Below are positions 1 to 6,014 of a stretch of 6,342 bases of DNA, in pieces (within the stretch, counting starts at the first letter, position 1; each line of letters begins with the position of its first letter). The notes beneath the pieces were generated by a model. The model saw only the letters and a program-made list of their open reading frames with translations, was not told the DNA's origin and searched no databases. The stretch covers positions 1 to 6,342 of the forward strand of contig CALDMJ010000032.1 in assembly GCA_937914725.1 (NCBI GenBank), in the 5' to 3' direction. Source of the DNA: an uncultured Clostridia bacterium (lineage in GTDB: Bacteria; Bacillota; Clostridia; Christensenellales; UBA1242). The translations under genes and the position numbers were made by a program.

Positions 1-44
1 AATTAGGTTATATTTGGTTAAACATTATTTGTGAGTCAAAACGC

Positions 45-73
45 TTGACAAAATAATTGTTGTGGTGTACAAT
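45..73 (+). promoter_or_regulatory. Sigma-A-type promoter of the pheST T-box leader
   Basis: A perfect -35 box TTGACA (45-50) and a -10 box TACAAT (68-73) are separated by exactly 17 bp. Transcription should start near position 80, just upstream of the T-box stem I. It is the only strong promoter seen upstream of pheS, so it probably drives both pheS and pheT. The boxes are seen directly; the start site is inferred. Confidence 0.85.
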
Positions 74-95
74 AAAGACAACTGAATAAATACAA

Positions 96-316
96 AGAAG
101 ATGTTTTAGTAGTGTGCCGTTTTCATATAGAGAGAGTGTTCGTGGCTGAAAGACACTTATGTTCAGGCGGTAGGCGAAATTCGGCATTGGAGTTGCTGAG
201 GCGCTAGTCTTAGACAGACAAAACTGTGAAAATGTAAATGAGATTTGGAGTTATTCCAAAATTTAGGTGGTACCGCGCAGAAAGTCGCCCTATGATTGTA
301 GGGGTGGCTTTTTTTT
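96..316 (+). promoter_or_regulatory. T-box riboswitch, tRNA-Phe specific (UUC specifier)
   Basis: This is a tRNA-sensing leader that couples transcription of phenylalanyl-tRNA synthetase genes to tRNA-Phe charging. Stem I landmarks are visible: AGTA near 108, AGAGAG near 129-135, and GGCTGAAAG around 144-152. The segment GCGAAATTCGGCATTGGAG around 175-193 matches the usual specifier-loop context and places codon TTC (Phe) at 180-182. The T-box core AGGTGGTACCGCG lies at 265-277. Its TGGT (268-271) can pair with the ACCA end of tRNA-Phe. The antiterminator forms from TAGG (264-267) and GCG (275-277) with CGC (286-288) and CCTA (289-292), leaving the classic 7-nt TGGTACC bulge. The competing terminator reuses the same CGCCC bases. 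The specifier matches the downstream pheS, which strongly supports the call. The exact 5' edge is approximate. Confidence 0.94.
283..316 (+). terminator. T-box intrinsic terminator
   Basis: AGTCGCCC (283-290) pairs with the GGGTGGCT stretch ending near 309, including G-U pairs, around a loop of about 10 nt. A run of T follows (309-316). It is mutually exclusive with the antiterminator because CGCCCTA (286-292) is used in both. When charged tRNA-Phe is abundant, transcription should stop here before pheS. Confidence 0.88.
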
Positions 317-627
317 GCAAAACCTAGAAATGTCTGTTGGGCGCGCATAGTATGAGCGTTAGGGGTAGGCGGCGTTGAGTGCTTTGGTATGGGCAAAAAG
401 TGCGCATTGCGGGTGGTGCTTGCAACACTTGGCGTGGGTGGCAGGTGTGGAACGTGTGGCTCGGCGTTGTTGGGTGGCTTGCTTGTGTGGCACAAAGCAA
501 ACGCAATGCACAATTTGGAAAATTACTCTCAAAATCAAAATATAAAGTTTTTAGCAATGCCATATGTTCAGTTGTTTTTGCGCATAGATAAATACATTAA
601 ATAATTAGAAAATAGGAGTTAGACAGT
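317..627 (+). other. Long G/T-rich untranslated leader between T-box terminator and pheS
   Basis: About 310 nt lie between the riboswitch terminator and the pheS start without a convincing gene. Positions 330-500 are strongly enriched in G and T on this strand, with loosely repeated GGTGTGG/GGGTGGC-like words, and then composition turns AT-rich. Arms GTGCGCATTGCG (400-411) and CGCAATGCAC (502-511) are inverted repeats and could close a domain of about 110 nt. The word GCGCGCATAG (341-350) recurs at 6225-6234. Short ORFs here (for example 379-591 and 389-604, both on the plus strand) are low-complexity, lack a clear ribosome binding site and resemble no family I know. The stretch may be a structured leader RNA or a decayed insertion. 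Confidence 0.5.
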
Positions 628-1608
628 ATGGATGAGAAAATTAACGAATTGCTTGACGGCGCTGTTGATGAAAGTAATGTTGACAGCATTGAAAAGAGCG
701 TCAAGGATGTGTTGAAAGAATTGTATGCAAACATAAAAAATGTTGCCAATGAGAAAAAGAAGGAATACGGGCAAAAGGTTAACGCTTTTCGCGCGCAAAT
801 GGAAGAAAAAATTGCGGCAGTCAAGTCAAAATTGAGCGAGAAGAAAAGCAAGGGTGAAAAAATTGACATTACTCTTTCTAAACCGATTGTAAAATACGGG
901 GCTATGCACCCATTGATTAGAATTTACAAGCGCTTTGAAAGATATTACATCAATAATGGCTTTAATGTTGCGAGTGGTCCTGAAATTGAACTTGACAAGT
1001 ACAACTGCGAAATGCTGAATATGCCTGCGCACCACCCCGCGCGCGGGATGCAGGATACATTTTATTTGGAGTTCCCGAACAAGATTTTGCGTTCGCACAC
1101 ATCTGCAGTGCAAATTCGCTATATGCTCAAGCACAAACCGCCAATAAAGATTATTTCTCCCGGAATTGTATATCGTGTCGACGACCTTGACCCGCAGCAC
1201 ACGCCGATGTTCTTCCAAATGGAAGGCTTGATTGTGGGTGACAATATCACGTTTGCGGACTTGAAAGGCACTATTATGAATTGCGTCAAATCCGTGTTTG
1301 GCGAAAAAATCACCGCGCGCTTTATTCCAACGTATTATCCTTATACCGAGCCTAGCGCGGGCATTGACATCACTTGCCCTGTTTGTGGGGGCAAGAAGTG
1401 CCGCACGTGCAAAAATTCGGGCTGGATACGCATCGGCGGTTGCGGAATGGTGCATCCAAACGTATTTAAGAATGTCGGCTACCCTGAAGGAACGCAAGGC
1501 TTTGCGTTTGGATACGGTATGAGCAAGTTCCCGCAGATTGAGTACAAGTTGCCAGAACTTCGCATTTTGCACGACAACAACATAAAAGTATTCAAAAAAC
1601 TACATTAG
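628..1608 (+). CDS. pheS: Phenylalanine--tRNA ligase alpha subunit
   Basis: This is the catalytic alpha subunit of cytoplasmic (alpha-beta)2 phenylalanyl-tRNA synthetase, which charges tRNA-Phe with Phe using ATP. The 326-residue length is normal (E. coli PheS is 327). ATG at 628 is preceded by AGGAG (614-618) at 9-nt spacing. Residues 1-75 are a charged helical arm, the tRNA-binding coiled coil of the family. Motif 1 follows around 111-147 (GFNVASGPEIELDKYNCEML, HPARGMQDTF). LRSHTSAVQIR is at 154-164 and motif 2 at 179-200 (GIVYRVDDLDPQHTPMFFQM, then EG). A CxxC...CxxC zinc-ribbon-like insert at 250-261 precedes GCGMVHPNV, a combination common in Firmicutes PheS. Motif 3 is odd: GFAFGYGMSKFPQ at 291-303 has SK where the family has (E/D)R, so the signature Arg is Lys. 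A second motif 2 His is also replaced (HTPMF rather than HSHQF). The T-box upstream and pheT downstream confirm identity; activity is inferred. Confidence 0.95.
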   Translation: MDEKINELLDGAVDESNVDSIEKSVKDVLKELYANIKNVANEKKKEYGQKVNAFRAQMEEKIAAVKSKLSEKKSKGEKIDITLSKPIVKYGAMHPLIRIYKRFERYYINNGFNVASGPEIELDKYNCEMLNMPAHHPARGMQDTFYLEFPNKILRSHTSAVQIRYMLKHKPPIKIISPGIVYRVDDLDPQHTPMFFQMEGLIVGDNITFADLKGTIMNCVKSVFGEKITARFIPTYYPYTEPSAGIDITCPVCGGKKCRTCKNSGWIRIGGCGMVHPNVFKNVGYPEGTQGFAFGYGMSKFPQIEYKLPELRILHDNNIKVFKKLH

Positions 1609-1609
1609 T

Positions 1610-1651
1610 GGGGATAGCCCCGCGGCTGCAGGTACTGGCGGCATAGGCCGC
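1610..1651 (+). repeat. ATAG-loop hairpin pair, copy A
   Basis: There are two adjacent perfect hairpins with the same tetraloop: GGGG-ATAG-CCCC (1610-1621) and GCGGC-ATAG-GCCGC (1638-1651). The first begins two bases after the pheS stop codon. Positions 1610-1637 match 6268-6295 at 25 of 28 bases. Each hairpin is followed by a CTG(C)...GGT(T)ACT tail, which suggests they are units of one small dispersed repeat. Role unknown; candidates are a REP/MITE-like element, an mRNA 3'-end stabiliser or a processing site. Confidence 0.65.
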
Positions 1652-1877
1652 TGCTATGGTTACTATCAGTACGATAAATGTACTTGCGTGGACGGTGTTG
1701 CAAATGCGTTTTCTATGTTTTAATCGTAAAAAGTGCTAGTCTTTGCAGGTGTGGAGAGTGCTAGATGTCACGGGTGTAATTATTTGCTGGCGTATGTATG
1801 TTGTTGTGAGACGACAAACAAACCCGCAGTCAAGGCGAGCCTTGCAAAGAAGTGGAAAAAGGTAAAAAATAATTAAT

Positions 1878-1884
1878 AAGGAAG
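1878..1884 (+). promoter_or_regulatory. Ribosome binding site of pheT
   Basis: AAGGAAG sits 6 nt upstream of ATG at 1891 and fixes the start. This matters because the protein is short at its N-terminal end. There is no upstream in-frame coding sequence that could supply the missing domain. Confidence 0.8.
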
Positions 1885-1890
1885 AAAAAA

Positions 1891-3948
1891 ATGTTCAAAT
1901 ATTCACATAGATTTTTAGAAAAGTTGGCGGGCGAACCGATTGATTATAAGGATTTCGACCGCAATTGGCTGGACTTACAGGGTTTTGAAGTTGCGTGCGA
2001 AGAAGAAATGAATGATGACGCGATTGTCGAACTTGAGGTCAAGGCAAACCGTCCCGATATGCTTTCGCACTTGGGCGTTTTGCGCGAATATTATGTTTAT
2101 AAAAAATACAACAAGGAGCCAAAGATTGAAAGCAAAGTCGATTTGTCGGGGCTAAAGAATTTGCCGATTGATGTGGAAATTAAAACCGACGACGTTGGCA
2201 ATCTAGTGCTTGTGTGCATCAAAAACATTGATAACACAAAAAAGACGCCCGAAAAAATCGTAAAATTGCTTCATAATTTGGGTGTTGCTAGCGTCAACCC
2301 GATTGTCGATTTTTCAAACTTTGTTATGCTTGAACTTGGGCAGCCAATTCACGTGTATGACCTTGATAAACTCAATGCAAAACTTGAGTTTGACAACCTA
2401 GGAAGTGACACAAAGTTGACGACAATCAATGGCAGCGAAATAACTGCGCCAAAGGGAAGCATTATTATAAAAGATAGTAACGGCGCCGTGTGCCTTGCGG
2501 GCATTATCGGCACGCAAAAAGTTGAAGTGGACGAGAATACGAAAAACATCGTCATTGAGTCGGCAAATTTTAATCCAATCAAATTGCGCGTCGCAAGCCA
2601 AAACACGCACATCAGCACGCTTGCGTCGTATAGGTACGAGCGCGGCGTCGACGCCAACATTACAAAACTTGGCGCGTGCTTGTGCGCTGAGTATATTTTG
2701 GAAAACTGCGGCGGGCAACTAGATTCAGCGTTTGTTAAGTTCGAAAATTCAAAGGATAACAAAAAACGACTTGAAGTGTCGTACATCAACAAAATTTTGG
2801 GAACAAAATTTTCAGCGCAAGACATAAAGAAGTTGCTTGAGAGTTATTACTATACTGTGAGCATTTTGGATGAGCAAAACATTGAGGTAATCGCGCCGAA
2901 TTATAGGCTTGACCTTGATGACAAAATTGATGTTGTGGGCGACGTTGCGCAAATTTTTGGGTACCACAATATTGAGCCAACAATGCCGAATTTATCTGTC
3001 GAATATGAACCAAATGACTACATCATTAATTCCGACATTTTGCGCAATTTGTTGTACGGCGTCGGGGCGAATGAGTGCATTTCGTATTCGTTTATCCACG
3101 AAAATGCGATGAAAATGCTTAAAATAGACGAAAAAAGCGAACTATTTGGCGACATTAAATTGATTAATCCGCTTTCTAATAAGTTTGCGCTAATGCGTCC
3201 TAACCTCATTTACAGTATGGTGAACACACTTGTGTACAACGTCGCCAAAGACGGCGTTTGCGAACCGATTTTTGAAATTGGCACAGTCTTCAAGCGCGAT
3301 GCGAGCACCGATACGGGATATGGGCAAAATTCGCACTTGGCAGTTGTTTTATGCGGGAACAAAATTGAAAAAGGCTTTGGCATTGATAAAAATGTTCCGT
3401 ACGATTTCTATGACATCAAACAAGTGCTAGAACTTATTATGGCGCAATACAGTATGCAGTTTGAACTTGTCGAAAAGCGCGAGCCGACGTTTGAACTTTG
3501 CGCTGATATTTTGGTCGGCGGCAAAAAGTTCGGTGTTATCGGTATATTGGATGATAGCGCGGTTAAGAACTTTGAGAACGGAAAACTTGTCCGCGAAAAG
3601 GTATACTATCTTGAAATCAACATTGATATGCTTTCTATGGGAACAACAGCGCTTGAGGAGCAAAGCAAATTCCCAAGCATTACAAGAGAGTACAACTTGC
3701 TTGTTCCAACCGACGTGAAGTTTGCGGACTATAAAGCGGAGATTGAGAAAACTTCTAACAAAATTATCAATATCGAAGTCAAAGACCTCTATAAAGGAAA
3801 AGGCGTCAAAGAGGGCACAACCTCACAACTCATACAAATAACATACAATAGTTTTGACGAAACATTGACAAGTGAAGAAGTCGAAGCCATTGAAAGACAA
3901 TGGTTTGAAAGAATCACCGCCACATACAAAATTGTACTCAAAGGCTAA
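1891..3948 (+). CDS. pheT: Phenylalanine--tRNA ligase beta subunit, lacking the N-terminal tRNA-binding domain
   Basis: This is the beta subunit of phenylalanyl-tRNA synthetase, which handles tRNA recognition, editing of Tyr-tRNA-Phe and assembly with PheS. At 685 residues it is about 110 shorter than usual bacterial PheT (E. coli 795). A B1-like start (residues 1-40) runs directly into the NRPD segment (53-56, then SHLGVLRE). The EMAP-II/OB-fold tRNA-binding domain normally inserted there is absent. The B3/B4 editing domain is present, with GQPIHVYD (150-157), CLAGIIG (201-207), IESANF (222-227) and YRYERGVD (247-254). B5 spans roughly 290-365, ending DVAQIFGYHNIEPTMP. The B6/B7 catalytic-like core carries NPLSNKFALMRPNL (426-439) and FEIGTVF (461-467). 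The FDX-ACB anticodon-binding domain (B8) starts near 594 (FPSITRE) and includes DLYKGKGVKEG and DETLTSEEVE. The reading frame is intact, so this is an internal domain loss rather than a truncation. Co-transcription with pheS is likely. Confidence 0.95.
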   Translation: MFKYSHRFLEKLAGEPIDYKDFDRNWLDLQGFEVACEEEMNDDAIVELEVKANRPDMLSHLGVLREYYVYKKYNKEPKIESKVDLSGLKNLPIDVEIKTDDVGNLVLVCIKNIDNTKKTPEKIVKLLHNLGVASVNPIVDFSNFVMLELGQPIHVYDLDKLNAKLEFDNLGSDTKLTTINGSEITAPKGSIIIKDSNGAVCLAGIIGTQKVEVDENTKNIVIESANFNPIKLRVASQNTHISTLASYRYERGVDANITKLGACLCAEYILENCGGQLDSAFVKFENSKDNKKRLEVSYINKILGTKFSAQDIKKLLESYYYTVSILDEQNIEVIAPNYRLDLDDKIDVVGDVAQIFGYHNIEPTMPNLSVEYEPNDYIINSDILRNLLYGVGANECISYSFIHENAMKMLKIDEKSELFGDIKLINPLSNKFALMRPNLIYSMVNTLVYNVAKDGVCEPIFEIGTVFKRDASTDTGYGQNSHLAVVLCGNKIEKGFGIDKNVPYDFYDIKQVLELIMAQYSMQFELVEKREPTFELCADILVGGKKFGVIGILDDSAVKNFENGKLVREKVYYLEINIDMLSMGTTALEEQSKFPSITREYNLLVPTDVKFADYKAEIEKTSNKIINIEVKDLYKGKGVKEGTTSQLIQITYNSFDETLTSEEVEAIERQWFERITATYKIVLKG

Positions 3949-4159
3949 TACAAAAATATTGCAATTAGTTGCTAAAAAATGTTTGCAAAGTATTTATCAT
4001 ATGACAAATTGATTTGTATACAATAGCTTTGCAAACAAGATTGTATATGAGATAGATTTATAAGTGTTTAATTGCGTAATTGCGTAAGAAATTGATTGCA
4101 ACAATAGTTGAGTATAACAAATTAACTGAAGAAAAATTTTTAGTTGCCTATAAAAATGT
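3949..4159 (+). other. AT-rich gene-free region with nested inverted repeats
   Basis: No gene is visible. GTTTGCAAAG (3981-3990) and CTTTGCAAAC (4027-4036) form a perfect 10-bp inverted repeat around 36 nt. Inside it lies a second palindrome, ACAAAT-TG-ATTTGT (4004-4017). TATACAA (4017-4023) is also complementary to TTGTATA (4041-4047). AATTGCGT occurs twice in tandem (4070-4085). No convincing T-tailed terminator follows pheT; GCAA-TTAG-TTGC (3961-3972) is too weak. The region could hold an operator or a 3'-UTR structure. Confidence 0.5.
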
Positions 4160-4188
4160 TTGACAATTTTTGTGCTTTGGTATATAAT
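4160..4188 (+). promoter_or_regulatory. Consensus promoter of the pyrophosphatase-like gene
   Basis: A perfect TTGACA (4160-4165) and a perfect TATAAT (4183-4188) are separated by 17 bp. The start site should fall near 4195, about 60 nt before the ATG at 4256. This makes the gene an independent transcription unit rather than part of the pheST operon. Confidence 0.9.
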
Positions 4189-4200
4189 ATTCTCATATAA

Positions 4201-4242
4201 GTGAAATTGCTTTGAAACGCTGGCAATTTCACTTTATTTTTT
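4201..4242 (+). terminator. Terminator-like hairpin in the 5' UTR (possible attenuator)
   Basis: GTGAAATTGC (4201-4210) and GCAATTTCAC (4223-4232) form a perfect 10-bp stem with a 12-nt loop. TTTATTTTTT follows immediately (4233-4242). The hairpin starts only a few bases after the predicted start site and ends just before the ribosome binding site GGAGG (4246-4250). It has the form of an intrinsic terminator, although the stem is AT-rich. No alternative antiterminator pairing is obvious, so regulation is inferred, not shown. Confidence 0.6.
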
Positions 4243-4255
4243 GTTGGAGGCTATT

Positions 4256-4591
4256 ATGAACGAAAATTACCTTGGGCAGACTGTAAAAGTGAAAATGGAT
4301 AGACCGCTAGGAACAAAACACCCTAAACACGGGTTTATTTACGAAGTTAATTATGGATACATTCCAAACACGGTTTCAGGAGACGGAGAAGAATTAGATG
4401 CCTATGTGCTAGGTGAGCATAACCCCTTAGAAGAATTTAAAGGGGAAGTTATTGCAATAATACATAGGACTAATGACGACGATGATAAATTGGTTGTCGC
4501 GGCGAAAGGTAAAAATTACACCGACGAACAAATTCGTGCCCTTACAGAGTTTCAAGAACAATGGTTTGAATCAGTGATTATAAGAAAATAA
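4256..4591 (+). CDS. Small inorganic pyrophosphatase-like protein
   Basis: This 111-residue cytoplasmic protein resembles a compact form of family I soluble inorganic pyrophosphatase, which hydrolyses PPi to phosphate with divalent metal. ATG at 4256 is preceded by GGAGG (4246-4250) at 5-nt spacing. An in-frame TTG at 4241 lies upstream of that site and is rejected. Recognisable blocks are RPLGTKHP (16-23), IYEVNYGYIP (28-37), the signature-like SGDGEELDAYVL (41-52), HRTNDDDDKLVV (70-81) and a C-terminal ALTEFQEQWFESVIIR (95-110). The family signature DxDPxD is altered to DGEELD, with Glu at the second metal-binding Asp. Canonical enzymes are about 170-200 residues, so this is a shortened member. 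Short proteins of this kind are common in Firmicutes, but I cannot tell whether it is catalytically active. The 5'-UTR hairpin hints at attenuation. Confidence 0.85.
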   Translation: MNENYLGQTVKVKMDRPLGTKHPKHGFIYEVNYGYIPNTVSGDGEELDAYVLGEHNPLEEFKGEVIAIIHRTNDDDDKLVVAAKGKNYTDEQIRALTEFQEQWFESVIIRK

Positions 4592-4597
4592 CATAAT

Positions 4598-4635
4598 AAA
4601 AATATCAAATGTTTTGCCATACATTTGATATTTTT
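4598..4635. terminator. Bidirectional terminator between convergent genes
   Basis: AAAAATATCAAATG (4598-4611) pairs perfectly over 14 bp with CATTTGATATTTTT (4622-4635) around a 10-nt loop. The A/T tails serve as U tracts in both directions. It lies 6 nt after the stop of the plus-strand gene and overlaps by two bases the TAA stop of the minus-strand ATPase gene (4634-4636). Confidence 0.9.
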
Positions 4636-5875
4636 AGATAAACATTGCCATATAAAGTGGCAGCGTAATTTTGACGCCGTCGACGCCGATATTGCCGCTA
4701 ATAAATTTGTAGGCATAAGGCGGGGCGAAGTCCGCGATAAAGTTGTTGAGTGACAAAGTTGCGCCATTTTTTGCTTTCACTTCAATTGGAATAACTGCAC
4801 CACCTTGAGATATAATAAACTCAATTTCTTGTGTGCTATTTTCAGTTTTGTAGTAATGCGGGTGAATGCCGCGCTTTATCAGCATATCTAAGATAAGGTT
4901 TTCATAAATTCCGCCTTTTGCAAAACCGATGAGCGTGTTGTTTAAAATTTCGCGTTTCATTTCAAAGCCATACATTGCGCAAAGCAAACCTATGTCGTTG
5001 ACATAGAGTTTGAATTGGTCGGTTTTTTCGTAAGCGAGCAGTGGAAATTGCGGCGTTGTAACGTTGTAGCAACAAGTTGCGAGTTTTGTAGAAACAAGCC
5101 AGTCGATGCTGTTTTCAAAGCGGCGTGCAGTCGCATTTTTTTCGACGACTGAAAATTGAAACTTTTTATTCTCTTTTGCAAGTTGTTTTGGAATTGAGTA
5201 GTAGCATTTTTTGATTTTGGGCTTGGCATAATTGTTCGAGTATTGCGCAATATCGTCCTCATATGTCGCAAGAATTTTGTTTTGCGCGCTTTGCACTTGT
5301 TGATAGTCCTTTGTGGAAAGGTATGTGTTGACAACATCAGGCATTCCGCCGATTACAATGTATTGGCGCAGGTATTCAAGCATTTTGTCGTTCATTTCGG
5401 TAGGAACTTTTTGTTTTGTGTCAAAATAGTGTTTGAAATTTGCGATTGCGTCATTGCTTATGCCGATTGCCCACAAAAATTCCTCAAAATCAAGCGAAAA
5501 CATTTCAACTTGGCGCTCATAGCCAACGGGAATTGACGGGATGCTCTCCTCTTTGAACTGAATGCCGAGAAGCGAACCCGACGCGATTACGTCGAAACTG
5601 CCGTCAATTGCCAAAAACTTGAGCGCAGTGCGTGCATTTGGGCAAAACTGAATTTCGTCAAGGAAAATGAGCGTATCGCCCTTTATAAATTTCGCATCTA
5701 AAATATAAAGTGACATTTTTTCATAAATATCTTTTGCCGCCAAACTGCCGTCAAAAATTTGTTTTAGTTCAGGGTGCTCAAAAAAGTTTATTTCAATAAA
5801 ACTTTTATAGTTTGATTTTCCAAAAGATTTTATGATATAGGTTTTACCGATTTGGCGCGCGCTCTTGACGAGCAA
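4634..5875 (-). CDS. AAA-type ATPase with DUF4143-like C-terminal domain (5' end frameshifted)
   Basis: This ORF belongs to the widespread AAA_14/DUF4143 type of bacterial ATP-binding protein, whose cellular role is not established. The 413 residues in this frame open, via a TTG codon, only four residues before the Walker A motif SARQIGKT (5-12). Walker B is TLIFLDEIQ (68-76), and VIASGSLLG (96-104) matches the sensor-like segment. IVIGGMPDVV (173-182) follows in the mid-region. The C-terminal part has KGGIYENLILDMLIKRG (320-336) and a PD-(D/E)XK-like tail, TQEIEFIISQG then IPIEVKAKN (348-370), in which the usual Asp of E-x-D is Glu. Family members carry about 20 residues before Walker A. Those are encoded just upstream in another frame (start 5939), so the gene is probably frameshifted at an A8 run. 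It is convergent with the pyrophosphatase-like gene, and its promoter lies at 6015-6044. It is either a recent pseudogene, a slippage-expressed gene or a sequencing error. Confidence 0.82.
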   Translation of the reverse strand: MLVKSARQIGKTYIIKSFGKSNYKSFIEINFFEHPELKQIFDGSLAAKDIYEKMSLYILDAKFIKGDTLIFLDEIQFCPNARTALKFLAIDGSFDVIASGSLLGIQFKEESIPSIPVGYERQVEMFSLDFEEFLWAIGISNDAIANFKHYFDTKQKVPTEMNDKMLEYLRQYIVIGGMPDVVNTYLSTKDYQQVQSAQNKILATYEDDIAQYSNNYAKPKIKKCYYSIPKQLAKENKKFQFSVVEKNATARRFENSIDWLVSTKLATCCYNVTTPQFPLLAYEKTDQFKLYVNDIGLLCAMYGFEMKREILNNTLIGFAKGGIYENLILDMLIKRGIHPHYYKTENSTQEIEFIISQGGAVIPIEVKAKNGATLSLNNFIADFAPPYAYKFISGNIGVDGVKITLPLYMAMFI

Positions 5876-5939
5876 ACCTTCGTTTTTCTTTGTTTTTTTT
5901 CCAGTCTACAAGCGTGTCAAAAAATTTTCTTTTCAACAT
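5844..5939 (-). pseudogene. Out-of-frame N-terminal segment of the ATPase gene
   Basis: ATG at 5937-5939 is preceded on the minus strand by AGGA (plus-strand 5947-5950) at 7-nt spacing. It opens with MLKRKFFDTLVDWKKNK, which is the typical N-terminus of AAA_14/DUF4143 proteins, and would be expected to continue as NEGLLVKSARQIGKT. Instead the frame runs on to a stop at 5844. Removing one A from the run of eight (plus-strand T run 5893-5900) would give ...DWKKTKKNEGLLVKSARQ and join the two frames. The true gene therefore most likely spans 4634-5939. Confidence 0.75.
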
Positions 5940-6014
5940 ATTTCTTTCCTTTTTTGCCGTCTATTTACATAATAATAGATTATTGGCAAATTATATGGTT
6001 CTTATTTTATGAGT

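Larger units (their letters stand above)
1609..1890 (+). other. Unusually long pheS-pheT spacer with hairpins
   Basis: These 282 nt separate two genes that are usually nearly contiguous. No terminator with a T run and no convincing promoter are visible, so read-through from pheS is likely. The first third is GC-rich and holds two ATAG-loop hairpins (annotated separately). Further on are AGTGCTAG twice (near 1731 and 1759), a TTGTTG...CGACAA stem (1801-1817) and a CAAGG-CGAG-CCTTG hairpin (1831-1844). An open stretch from 1610 to 1723, in the +1 frame relative to pheS, would read as a Gly/Tyr/Cys-rich 37-residue tail. It has no start codon of its own and I do not call it a gene. The word GCAGGTGTGG also occurs in the pheS leader. 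Confidence 0.6.

Noticed and set aside
379..604. Two overlapping short plus-strand ORFs in the pheS leader
   Set aside because: Low-complexity translations, no convincing ribosome binding site and no family resemblance. They lie within an apparent untranslated leader.
826..1572. Minus-strand 248-codon ORF
   Set aside because: It is a shadow of pheS on the opposite strand; the plus-strand frame has clear PheRS motifs and a ribosome binding site.
1690..1725. Possible promoter for pheT (TTGCAA ... TTTAAT)
   Set aside because: Both boxes are weak and the spacing is poor compared with the near-perfect promoters at 45-73 and 4160-4188.
3961..3980. Terminator after pheT (GCAA-TTAG-TTGC)
   Set aside because: The stem is only 4 bp and is followed by A-rich rather than T-rich sequence.
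4241..4255. TTG start adding five residues to the pyrophosphatase-like protein
   Set aside because: The ribosome binding site GGAGG lies inside this extension, at correct spacing to the ATG at 4256.
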